Source: DAOVQB01 sp023128935 (GTDB lineage: Bacteria; Eisenbacteria; RBG-16-71-46; CAIMUX01; WJJG01). Taken from it: 8,001 nt of DNA. A model generated the notes under the pieces. That model was given only the letters and a program-made list of their open reading frames with translations, ran no database searches and had not been told where the DNA came from. How positions within the stretch are numbered: the first letter of the stretch is position 1; the number at the start of each line of letters is the position of its first letter. The position numbers and the translations under genes are program-made. Positions 1 through 6,422 of the stretch are shown here, one piece after another. The DNA lies in assembly GCA_030628905.1 (NCBI GenBank), contig DAOVQB010000211.1, positions 1 through 8,001 on the forward strand, given 5' to 3'.

Positions 1-792
1 CCCGCATCTCCTGCCAACACCTTCTTCTCGCCCTTCAGCATTTCCGTGGCCCTGGCCATGACGCTCATGGGTGCGGAAGGTGAAACCGCTGATGAGATGT
101 GCGCAACCTTGAACCTTCCGTCCGACAAGAGCCGAATCAACACCGGTTTCCGGTTCTTGACCTCTTCCATCAACGCTACCGGGCAGGAGGGTCCCTGCGA
201 ACTCAGCAGCGCCAATGCCCTTTGGGGCCAGAAAGACGTCGGGTTCCTTCCCTCATTCACCGAGCAGATCGCCGAGTACTACGACGGCCACTTTCAAGAA
301 CTCGACTTTCGCGCTGGGCCGGAAGACGCAATGCAGGTGATCAATTAGTGGGTTAGCCTGCAAACCCGAGAACGGATCCCCGACCTGCTATCGCCGGGAA
401 GCGTCGACGCGGCCACGGAACTGGTCTTGACCAATGCCGTTTACTTCAAAGGCAACTGGCAGACACAATTCAAAGATCAAGACACGAGGGATGAGCCGTT
501 CTTCCTACCGGACAACACCTATCGCTCCGTTCCCACGATGACGCAAATAGGATCATTCGGCTACGTCGAGAACGCGGATCTGCAAGTCCTCGAATTGGCC
601 TATGAGGGCGAAGACCTCGCGATGCTGATCTGCCTGCCCCGTGATCGCGATGGTCTACCGAAATTGGAGAGTCACCTCAGCTCAGAGGGGATCACCCGGT
701 GGATTTCCTCGCTGGAGCAGCGCAAGGTCAAGGTGTTCCTCCCCCGATTTATCCTCCACGACGAATTCATACTGAATCATGTCCTGGCCGCG
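1..792 (+). pseudogene. Serpin (serine protease inhibitor family) remnant, truncated at both ends with an internal stop
   Basis: Serpins trap serine or cysteine proteases irreversibly through a C-terminal reactive-centre loop. Frame 1 reads NTFFSPFSISVALAM at nt 16-60, the serpin N-terminal helix signature, then GAEGETADEM, LSSANALWGQ and LVLTNAVYFKGNW (nt 424-462), a strongly conserved serpin core block. These are followed by the VPTMTQ, LELAYEGEDLAMLICLP and KVKVFLPRF strands. The frame is interrupted by TAG at 346-348, between IN and WV of the conserved IN-x-WV motif, with homology continuing in the same frame on both sides. One base change from CAG or AAG would explain it. Homology stops after FILNHVLAA (about nt 792), where a family member should continue with an MG-type motif, the hinge and the reactive loop. 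About the last 100-130 residues are therefore missing, and I see no remnant of them elsewhere in the window. The 5' end lies outside the window. It should be inactive. Family assignment is firm; the gene's former role is unknown. Confidence 0.9.
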
Positions 793-833
793 ACAGAGGT
801 GGTCCCCATTCTTTGGGCAGTCTGGTGGCTTGA
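793..833. other. Short unassigned segment between the serpin break and the intron 3' end
   Basis: About 41 bases separate the last recognisable serpin codon from the predicted 3' end of the antisense group II intron. They do not continue the serpin in any frame I can recognise. They may be the intron's 3' exon, that is, part of an earlier insertion that the intron then entered, or a 3' extension of the element itself. Nothing else is identifiable here. Confidence 0.3.
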
Positions 834-1657
834 GTTCCGGGTAGGAGCCGGGGTTGCCCCCGGCGCCCCCCACAGGTCCGGACGTGAAGATTTCCCTCAT
901 CCGGTTCTTCAGTTCCCCGCCTGGGACGGGGAGACCCGCGGCGGTCGCCCACCGCGAGCGCATGACCGTTGCTGCCCGAGTCAGCAAGACTGCTCCGCAA
1001 TCCGCGACAGGGTCGTTGACACAGTTGGTGAGCTCAATGTCCCTCCTGTGTTTCGCTGACGCGAAAGTCATGCCCGGCTTCGCCTTCCCTCCAGCGGGTC
1101 GCTTGGGCCTCACTTCCCCGCCTTCATCGGTACTACGCTCCGCTAAGACTGCCTCTGTCCATCCCGGTCGGTTCGCTCCTCGCTCCCTTCCGGTACCTAC
1201 ACCCGTGGCTCTTTGCTTCGTGTCCCTCACCCCAGTGGGTCAGGCTCGTCCGAGCCGGCGGTCACGGACGCCGCCCAGACGCCAGGGCTCTTGATCAGCC
1301 GGTACCCCTGCTCTTCCGGCAGTTTCTGTGTAGGAGACAGGAGGCTCTCCCGAGTTCCCGGATCACCCCCGTATGCGCATGCCCCGTTCTCAAACCCCGA
1401 CGGGGACCGACCACCTCGCCATAGCGGTGTCCGGTCTGCTGCCTTCCGTTGAATTGAACCGTCGGCTTTCAGCATCCCGTAGAACGCCTATCCTAATGCC
1501 CGCCACTATACATATTTCGGGATTCAATAGCGCGGCCTGCGCACTCGCGTTCCCTCTGCTTCGCACGCCTCCTCTCAGAGATCGCACTTCGGGTCGGCTT
1601 CCGGCCTGGTGGCTTCCCTTTGGCCGGGCGGGACTTGCCTGCCGATGGCAGACGCAC
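834..1657 (-). mobile_element. ORF-less group II intron (ribozyme/retroelement), antisense to the serpin remnant
   Basis: Group II introns are self-splicing ribozymes that move by retrohoming with an intron-encoded reverse transcriptase. On the - strand the segment begins with GTGCG (1657-1653), matching the GUGYG 5' consensus. A small hairpin and a CAAGTCCC-type domain I motif follow, of the sort I recall near the 5' end of bacterial group II introns. At the other end is a domain V-like hairpin (907-875), then a 7-bp stem closed by a GCAA tetraloop (864-847) and CTCCTAC, whose A at 842 could be the domain VI branch point. An AC dinucleotide 8 nt further on (835-834) gives the proposed 3' end. 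A purine-rich stretch around 1140-1110 resembles the region just before the reverse transcriptase ORF in related introns. No reverse transcriptase motif exists in any frame of the roughly 820 nt, and the open frames across it are not protein-like. Splicing or mobility would need a protein from elsewhere. The ends are approximate. Confidence 0.7.
847..907 (-). ncRNA. Group II intron domains V and VI (catalytic hairpin and branch-point hairpin)
   Basis: Read on the - strand, 907-875 forms the characteristic short domain V hairpin: GAACCGGATG, a GAAA-containing apical part, then CACGTCCGGACC. The CCGGA/TCCGG stem and the bulged CG at the expected place are visible. Domain VI follows as GCCGGGG-GCAA-CCCCGGC (864-847), a perfect 7-bp stem with a GNRA tetraloop. 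Family members normally begin domain V with GAGC, carrying the AGC catalytic triad; here it reads GAAC, opposite GACC. That introduces a triad change and poor pairing at the helix base, so this copy may be catalytically weakened. This is manual folding only. Confidence 0.65.
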
Positions 1658-1683
1658 CCGCTGGGTGACAATGACGAATTTTA

Positions 1684-1698
1684 AGGGACACTGTCCCT
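1684..1698. repeat. 15-nt palindrome next to the intron 5' end
   Basis: AGGGACA-C-TGTCCCT is a perfect 7-bp inverted repeat around one central base. It lies between the proposed intron 5' end and the IS256-family element. GGGACA/TGTCCC palindromes of this kind resemble REP-like hairpins associated with Y1 transposases in other bacteria. They could also be an operator or part of the intron's 5' exon. Only the symmetry itself is certain. Confidence 0.4.
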
Positions 1699-1705
1699 AT
1701 CCCAA

Positions 1706-1728
1706 CGCCCCGAGCTTCGCTCGGCGCG
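1706..1728. repeat. GC-rich hairpin beside the insertion sequence
   Basis: CCGAG-CTTCG-CTCGG (1710-1724) forms a 5-bp stem that can be extended by CGC/GCG (1706-1708 with 1726-1728) across a small bulge. No T-run follows on either strand, so it is not a classical intrinsic terminator. It ends about 12 bases outside the left end of the IS256-family element and may be a REP-like remnant. Function is unknown. Confidence 0.25.
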
Positions 1729-1740
1729 ACAATCCCAAAG

Positions 1741-1765
1741 TTAGTTGAAATTCTCTGCGGCCTCC
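1741..1765 (+). repeat. Left terminal inverted repeat of the IS256-family element
   Basis: It begins TTAGTTGAAATT and ends GCGGCCTCC. It matches the reverse complement of 3116-3140 at 21 of 25 positions; all four differences are in the centre (CTCT here, TGAA in the other copy). It lies 5 bases beyond the transposase stop codon region, past the 3' end of the gene. Confidence 0.88.
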
Positions 1766-1770
1766 CATGA

Positions 1771-3054
1771 TCAAGCTGCCCTCTTCGAGTTCGTCTCTTC
1801 CGACGTGATCTCCAGCTTCTTCATCAGGGCGTTGCGTAGCTTGTACAGCTGGCGGTAGCCCATCACCTTGTGGGGCCGGGGCTCGATGTCCAGCAGCGCC
1901 GAGGCGAACCAGCGGTGCTTCTGTACCGAGTTCTTCCAGCTGTCCACTTTGCCACATCGTTGCTCTGCCATGGCATTCACTGACTCCATGCAGTTCGTAG
2001 TCTTGAAGGATCGGCCAAGATTGCCAAATAGGCCCAAGCGATGAAGGGTCAGTGTCTCCTCGAAGCCTTCGTCAAGGCTCCGCGCGGCGGACTGGTTCAG
2101 CTCCTCGAGCTCCGCACGCAGCTTCAGCAACTGCTTCTTGGCCTCCTCGTAGGTCGGCCGCTCAAAGGCCTGCTGCAAGCGGCGACGCCAACGAGGCTGC
2201 TCGCTCTTCGCCAGGTGCGATACCACGTTCTCACGCTTGTGCCATTGGCAGCGCTGCACCAATACCCGCTTCGCGAAGGCCTTCCTCGCCGCGCTGCGCA
2301 ACCCCTTGCCGCCATCGATGATCACCAAGGTACCACGCGAGACATCCAAGCCCCGGTCTAGAAGCGACCGAAAGAAGCTCGTTAGCACACGGCTGTTCTC
2401 CGTGTCCGTCTGCACGAAACCCAGCATTACCTTCTGCCCCGCCATCGTCACGCCCAGCGCCAGCACCATCTCATCATCAGCGAAGCTCTTGCCGTCGGCA
2501 AAGATCGCCACGATGTCTTGCCCCGAGAGATCCCACTCCTGAAACTCTCGCAATTTCGCACTGCTGGCTTCGATGAACCGCCGTGACACTGTCGAACTCG
2601 ACAGGCCGATCGCCCCAGGTACTGCCTCGGCCGCCGCCTCGTAGTCCCGACAAGAGATCCCATAGAGCACCCGCCGGAACAGCCCCTCCTCAAGATCTTC
2701 ACCCTTGTGGAGACGCTGGTAGCTCGCGAGTGGCACTTCCCCTCCCAGACCCCGTACTCTCGTCACGGACACCGGGATGCGTTGCCCAGCGAGCCTCACT
2801 GACCCGCGATTCGCTCCGTGGCGATATTGCTCGACACCCTCAGGTTTGCGGGCGTAGCGCGGACCGGCAAGCCGTTCCACCTCCGCCTCGAGTTCCTCGT
2901 ACACCGCGATCAATCCCAAGGGGATCAGGGCCCGGATCAACTCCAATCGGCCATTCACATCCTGCCCCTGATAGTCCTCCTGGCGAATCACCTGCGGCGG
3001 TCCAATCCGTTTTCTCTCCTTGTGCCTCGATACGCTCCGTAGCACACTTCCCAC
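1771..3054 (-). CDS. IS256-family (mutator-type) DDE transposase
   Basis: This enzyme cuts the ends of its own IS and joins them to new target DNA, by a copy-out/paste-in circle route in the best-studied relatives. The 427-residue product has the usual family length. The catalytic Asp residues appear to be D187 in IFADGKSF and D247 in VIIDGGKGL, with Glu E357 in TTNCMESVNA. A C-x2-H signature (C269, H272 in RCQWHKRENV) lies between the second Asp and the Glu, as expected for IS256 enzymes. The N-terminal part (about 35-165) carries the DNA-binding region, including LSSSTVSRRF, which looks like a helix-turn-helix. The gene starts at GTG 3054-3052, chosen because AAGGAG lies 6 nt upstream; an ATG is not available there. 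No frameshift or stop is seen, so the transposase is probably functional. The C-terminal tail after 365 lacks the Arg-rich motif of classical IS256 members, indicating a divergent subgroup. Confidence 0.95.
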   Translation of the reverse strand: MGSVLRSVSRHKERKRIGPPQVIRQEDYQGQDVNGRLELIRALIPLGLIAVYEELEAEVERLAGPRYARKPEGVEQYRHGANRGSVRLAGQRIPVSVTRVRGLGGEVPLASYQRLHKGEDLEEGLFRRVLYGISCRDYEAAAEAVPGAIGLSSSTVSRRFIEASSAKLREFQEWDLSGQDIVAIFADGKSFADDEMVLALGVTMAGQKVMLGFVQTDTENSRVLTSFFRSLLDRGLDVSRGTLVIIDGGKGLRSAARKAFAKRVLVQRCQWHKRENVVSHLAKSEQPRWRRRLQQAFERPTYEEAKKQLLKLRAELEELNQSAARSLDEGFEETLTLHRLGLFGNLGRSFKTTNCMESVNAMAEQRCGKVDSWKNSVQKHRWFASALLDIEPRPHKVMGYRQLYKLRNALMKKLEITSEETNSKRAA

Positions 3055-3060
3055 AGCGGT

Positions 3061-3066
3061 CTCCTT
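3061..3066 (-). promoter_or_regulatory. Ribosome binding site of the IS256-family transposase
   Basis: On the - strand AAGGAG is followed by a 6-nt spacer and the GTG start codon at 3054. This strong Shine-Dalgarno sequence fixes the start. Confidence 0.7.
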
Positions 3067-3115
3067 TCTCTGGTCAAGTCCATGTTTTGTTCACACAAAG
3101 ACTTAACCAGATTTC

Positions 3116-3140
3116 GGAGGCCGCTTCAAATTTCAACTAA
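3116..3140 (-). repeat. Right terminal inverted repeat of the IS256-family element
   Basis: Read on the - strand it begins TTAGTTGAAATT and ends GCGGCCTCC, pairing with 1741-1765 except for the central four bases. It is on the 5' side of the transposase gene, separated from the start codon by about 60 bases of leader, and sits just upstream of the lipoprotein gene. Confidence 0.88.
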
Positions 3141-3160
3141 GAATGGCACATTCTCAGAGA

Positions 3161-3167
3161 GGGAGAG
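3161..3167 (+). promoter_or_regulatory. Ribosome binding site deciding the lipoprotein start
   Basis: GGGAGAG lies 5 nt before GTG at 3173-3175. The in-frame ATG at 3143 has no Shine-Dalgarno sequence and begins only 2 bases outside the IS, so the GTG is the better start. Confidence 0.5.
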
Positions 3168-3172
3168 ATATC

Positions 3173-5323
3173 GTGACTAGCGTGTCTTGGAAGCCTTCGA
3201 TTATTCTGCTCCTCTTCTTGCCGATCCTGGCCTCCTTGGGCTTCTTCCACTCCGGCTGCGGCAGCGATGATGCCACCAGCCCCGAATCCGATGCGCCCTC
3301 GCCCCTAGTCACCGGAACGGTGGACGATGCCGGCGGCGAACTGATCCACGAAGAGGTTGTCCTGACCATCCCCCGTGGTGCCCTCGAAGAAGCCGCAGAT
3401 CTGGCCATCCACGTCGATAGCGGGGGGCATCCGTTCGCCGAGGCCAGCATCCCCGTCTACCGAATCACCGGCCTGCCGAGCGACTTGAACTCCCCCGTGA
3501 CCCTTCGGATTTGCCACGGATTGACCTTGGCCGAGGGCGACTCGCTGACATTCTTCCTGGGCGAGGAGCGGGAAGCCTTCAGCGGGGGCAGCGGCCTGAG
3601 CTGGCGGGCGGTCGCCGGACGAGACAGCTCCGGCTGGTGCATCGCCGAACTGGAGCGGGGCGCTTTGGCCCTGGGCAGAAAAAATGATGGAGAGCTGCAG
3701 GCGGCCGTGGCTCGGGAAGTGAGAGTGTTGACCCACATCGACAACCATTTCCGGTTGGTATACCGGTCGGACGAAGTGGCCCGGCAGGAAGCGGACCAGG
3801 CGCTTCTACAATTCGAGAACACCTACCAGATTTTCCACGATTGGGGCTTCCGTTTCGGCGCCGACCCATCGATTTGGCCTCTGGACGTTAATATCCGCAT
3901 ACCGGCGAAATCCATCGCCTGCTACATTGCGGGCCCGGCGGGCAAGGGGTACTTCGACTTCGATCCTTGCCTGCTCCAGCCCGGAGTGAACCTGATTCCC
4001 ATCATCGCCCACGAAGTGTTCCATTCCGTCCAGTCGTTCTATGACCCGCGCGAGCCCGCCGAGTGGGGCTCACTGAACCAGGAACGCCTGTGGCTGGACG
4101 AAGCCACCGCCTCCTGGCTGGAGGCGGTATCGGAGGGAAGCCCCGACTACTCTCCTTTCGGTCTGAATGACGACAATTTGCTCGCACCTATGGGCGGCAT
4201 CACAGGCTATCCCGGGCTGTCGAATGAAGCCTACGGCTACGGCATGGTCTCCTTCATTCGCTACCTGGTCAGCGAGGCCAATCCGACCCAGGGGAATGGC
4301 CTCATCCTAGAGATATTCCAGCACTTCGCCACCGGTGGAGATGTGACCGACGCCATCGATGACGTGTTGAGTCCGCCGGTATCCGCCTGGTGCCTGGACA
4401 TGCAGCGCCAGCTCGTGGAGGGCCAACTCTACCCACAGGACCCGCACGGTCTGATCTGGTTGTACTGGGACACCGTGGATTTGTTCGGGACCGCATTGGG
4501 CTCGCAAGAAACAACCACCCTGACCGTTCCGGATCTCGGCGCGAATGTATACCGACTCAAGCTGCAACCCGACACGGTGCCTCCCCTGACCACTCTCATG
4601 GTCGAGGCGGGACAGGCGGATCCCGCCCTTACGACCGAATCGATACTGATCACGGTGTACGGAAGGGAGTCCGGTGTACTGCCGGTTCGACTGGCCGCCG
4701 GCGTCGACAGCCTGAACGTCGCCAACTGGCCCCTATGTTGCCAAACCTACGAGGATATTCTAGTCATGGTCTCCCGGCCCTTCAGCACCGCCCCGGGGCA
4801 CGAGGGGAAGCGCGAAATCGAGGTGGCGGTCGAGGTCGAGATTGATCCCGCGACCATCGATGTGGCCTGCTTCAACCACGCAACCATCCAGGTAAGAACC
4901 GACAACGTATTCAACACCGGAGATCCGGTTCCCAATGACGGGATCATCGTCACCGGACCGGTGAACTGGACGGGGTCCGGTTACTTCACCGCCACGGCTA
5001 CCGACACTTTCGCCATCCATATTGATCCGGGCACTCTGGCCCTGGGAAACTGGTACGGCAGCATACGGGGAGACAACGGTGGCAACTACCTCGTCAGACG
5101 CCTCGGCGGACTCGGGGTTCCACTCTCGGAATGGTCAGGCGACGAGCTCATTTATCGAATAGGCGGATTGGAAACGTGCAACTATCTTACCCACGTGTTC
5201 GAGTCGCTGGCCAGCGACCCCCAATCCGACCCTTACAGCTACCTGGTGAGCTATTCGTGTCGGGACGGCGAAGCATCATACGCCAGGAGCGGTATCTACC
5301 TTCATCTGTACAAGCTGAATTGA
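3173..5323 (+). CDS. Predicted secreted lipoprotein with ZU5-like domain and HExxH zinc-metalloprotease motif
   Basis: The 716-residue product starts with a basic residue, a hydrophobic stretch (about 9-26, SIILLLFLPILASLGFF) and HSGC at 26-29, a plausible but imperfect lipobox, then a Ser/Asp/Pro-rich linker (GSDDATSPESD). Residues about 46-120 (TGTVDDAGGELIHEEVVLTIPRG begins it, in parts) resemble a ZU5-type beta domain. Around 279-284 is AHEVFH, an HExxH zinc site (H280, E281, H284). WLDEATASWLE follows at 307-317, where E310 or E317 could be the third ligand in a gluzincin-like arrangement. The C-terminal 270 residues are beta-rich and may form one or two sandwich domains. I infer an outer-surface or periplasmic zinc peptidase; the substrate is unknown, and a structural role cannot be excluded. 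I numbered from GTG 3173 because of its Shine-Dalgarno sequence; the longer ATG 3143 form adds 10 residues. The gene stands alone, and the IS has probably removed or displaced its native promoter. Confidence 0.8.
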   Translation: MTSVSWKPSIILLLFLPILASLGFFHSGCGSDDATSPESDAPSPLVTGTVDDAGGELIHEEVVLTIPRGALEEAADLAIHVDSGGHPFAEASIPVYRITGLPSDLNSPVTLRICHGLTLAEGDSLTFFLGEEREAFSGGSGLSWRAVAGRDSSGWCIAELERGALALGRKNDGELQAAVAREVRVLTHIDNHFRLVYRSDEVARQEADQALLQFENTYQIFHDWGFRFGADPSIWPLDVNIRIPAKSIACYIAGPAGKGYFDFDPCLLQPGVNLIPIIAHEVFHSVQSFYDPREPAEWGSLNQERLWLDEATASWLEAVSEGSPDYSPFGLNDDNLLAPMGGITGYPGLSNEAYGYGMVSFIRYLVSEANPTQGNGLILEIFQHFATGGDVTDAIDDVLSPPVSAWCLDMQRQLVEGQLYPQDPHGLIWLYWDTVDLFGTALGSQETTTLTVPDLGANVYRLKLQPDTVPPLTTLMVEAGQADPALTTESILITVYGRESGVLPVRLAAGVDSLNVANWPLCCQTYEDILVMVSRPFSTAPGHEGKREIEVAVEVEIDPATIDVACFNHATIQVRTDNVFNTGDPVPNDGIIVTGPVNWTGSGYFTATATDTFAIHIDPGTLALGNWYGSIRGDNGGNYLVRRLGGLGVPLSEWSGDELIYRIGGLETCNYLTHVFESLASDPQSDPYSYLVSYSCRDGEASYARSGIYLHLYKLN

Positions 5324-5495
5324 GCCGTGGACCGGATTGACGACAAGGATACTGAAAGAATGTTGCACTTGGCATGTTCCCTGTGCAATGGTGATTTGTA
5401 CTCCAGAGATCGTCCTTGCCCTCCGAACCCCGCTCGACGACCCTCCATACTCGTATTGGTCCCGAGCGACCCATCAACATCAGGGCAATAGCATC

Positions 5496-6422
5496 ATGAC
5501 TTGGTTCGTTTCTGTACTCGGCAGCTTCTTGGCAGTCTTCCAATCTCGGACATCCCTCCAGATCGAGAACCTGGCACTCCGGCATCAGCTTGGAGTTTTG
5601 CAGCGATCATGCCGTCGGCCACGCCTTCGGCCAAGCGATCGAATCTTCTGGTCCTGGCTATCCCGTGTCTGGTCAAGCTGGCAAGACGCACTCGTGATCG
5701 TACAGCCGGCGACGGTCATCGCCTGGCGACGCCGGAAGTTCCGCGAATACTGGACGAGGCTGTCTCGTTCGGGAAAGCTCGGTCGTCCGACAGTCCCGAG
5801 AGAGGTGCGTGACCTGATCCGTCGGATGTCCTCCGCCAACCCGCTCTGGGGCGCGCCGCGCATCGTTGGCGAACTTCGAAAGATCGGAATCCACTTGGAG
5901 AAGTCTACGGTAGAGCGGTACATGATCCGTCACCGGAAGCCGCCCTCTCCGACCTGGCGGGCGTTCCTCAAGAACCATGTCAAAGATATCGTCGCCGTCG
6001 ACTTCTTCATCGTTCCGACCGTGCGAAATCAGGTCCTCTTCGTCTTCCTCATCCTTGCCCACGATCGACGCCGGATTCTCCATTTCGATGTGACCGCGAA
6101 CCCGACTGCCGAGTGGACCGCCCAACAGATCGTGGAGGCCTTCCCCTGGGATGATGCGCCGCGCTACTTGCTTCGAGATCGTGACAGAATCTATGGCGCC
6201 TGCTTCCGTCACCGCGTGAAGAACATGGGAATCGAGCACGCCGTAATCGCTGCGCGATCCCCTTGGCAGAATCCCTATGTCGAGCGCCTGACAGGAAGTA
6301 TCCGAAGAGGCTGTCTGGACCACATGATCGTGCTGAACGAGAAGCACCTACGGAGAATTCTCATCAACTACTTCCGCTACTACAACTACCGTTCATACTG
6401 CTCCACCTCGCTATGTGCTTGA
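5496..6422 (+). CDS. rve-type DDE integrase/transposase, C-terminally truncated
   Basis: A retroviral-type integrase-fold transposase that would recognise and join the ends of its IS. The N-terminal region contains QIENLALRHQLGVLQRS (about 22-38) and a helix-turn-helix ending in PLWGAPRIVGEL (about 116-127), typical of a large family annotated as integrase core domain proteins. The catalytic residues visible are D169 (VAVDFF), D228 (LLRDRD) and E263 (NPYVERL), with the last two spaced as DD(35)E. Family members run on for about 55-65 residues after YFRYYN with an RTHLSL-type motif and an HHRY-type end. Here the homology stops near residue 299 (about nt 6393), and nine unrelated residues lead to TGA. 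The product is therefore a truncated, probably inactive copy. ATG 5496 is chosen because homology begins there, with AGGG 10 nt upstream; an in-frame ATG at 5337 would add unrelated residues. Its stop overlaps the convergent recombinase gene by 12 bp. Confidence 0.85.
   Translation: MTWFVSVLGSFLAVFQSRTSLQIENLALRHQLGVLQRSCRRPRLRPSDRIFWSWLSRVWSSWQDALVIVQPATVIAWRRRKFREYWTRLSRSGKLGRPTVPREVRDLIRRMSSANPLWGAPRIVGELRKIGIHLEKSTVERYMIRHRKPPSPTWRAFLKNHVKDIVAVDFFIVPTVRNQVLFVFLILAHDRRRILHFDVTANPTAEWTAQQIVEAFPWDDAPRYLLRDRDRIYGACFRHRVKNMGIEHAVIAARSPWQNPYVERLTGSIRRGCLDHMIVLNEKHLRRILINYFRYYNYRSYCSTSLCA

Larger units (their letters stand above)
1741..3140. mobile_element. Complete IS256-family insertion sequence (about 1.4 kb)
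   Basis: The element is bounded by imperfect 25-bp terminal inverted repeats (1741-1765 and 3116-3140) and contains one full-length mutator-type transposase gene on the - strand. Size and single-ORF organisation match the IS256 family. IS256 elements normally create 8-9 bp target duplications. The flanks here (TCCCAAAG on the left, GAATGGCA on the right) do not match, which suggests either rearrangement after insertion or an unusual insertion event. The left side abuts the intron-derived region and the right side abuts the leader of the downstream lipoprotein gene. Confidence 0.88.

Noticed and set aside
427..1059. The second half of the serpin frame read as an independent 210-residue protein
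   Set aside because: It is the continuation of the serpin after the TAG at 346-348, and its last 90 or so codons run into intron-derived sequence. It is not a separate gene.
682..1230. A 182-codon open frame on the - strand, with other long open frames across 767-1684
   Set aside because: They lie inside the group II intron, have low-complexity Arg/Pro/Gly-rich products and match no protein family. They are open only because of high GC.
3080..3143. A possible outward promoter in the IS right end driving the lipoprotein gene
   Set aside because: TTGTTC-like and TAAGAA-like hexamers exist, but not at acceptable spacing from a matching partner.
5363..5388. TTGCAC/GTGCAA inverted repeat after the lipoprotein gene, considered as a terminator
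   Set aside because: The 6-bp stem has a 14-nt loop and no T-run follows, so there is little support for termination.
5337..5495. N-terminal extension of the rve transposase from ATG 5337
   Set aside because: The extra 53 residues show no family similarity; homology begins at ATG 5496.
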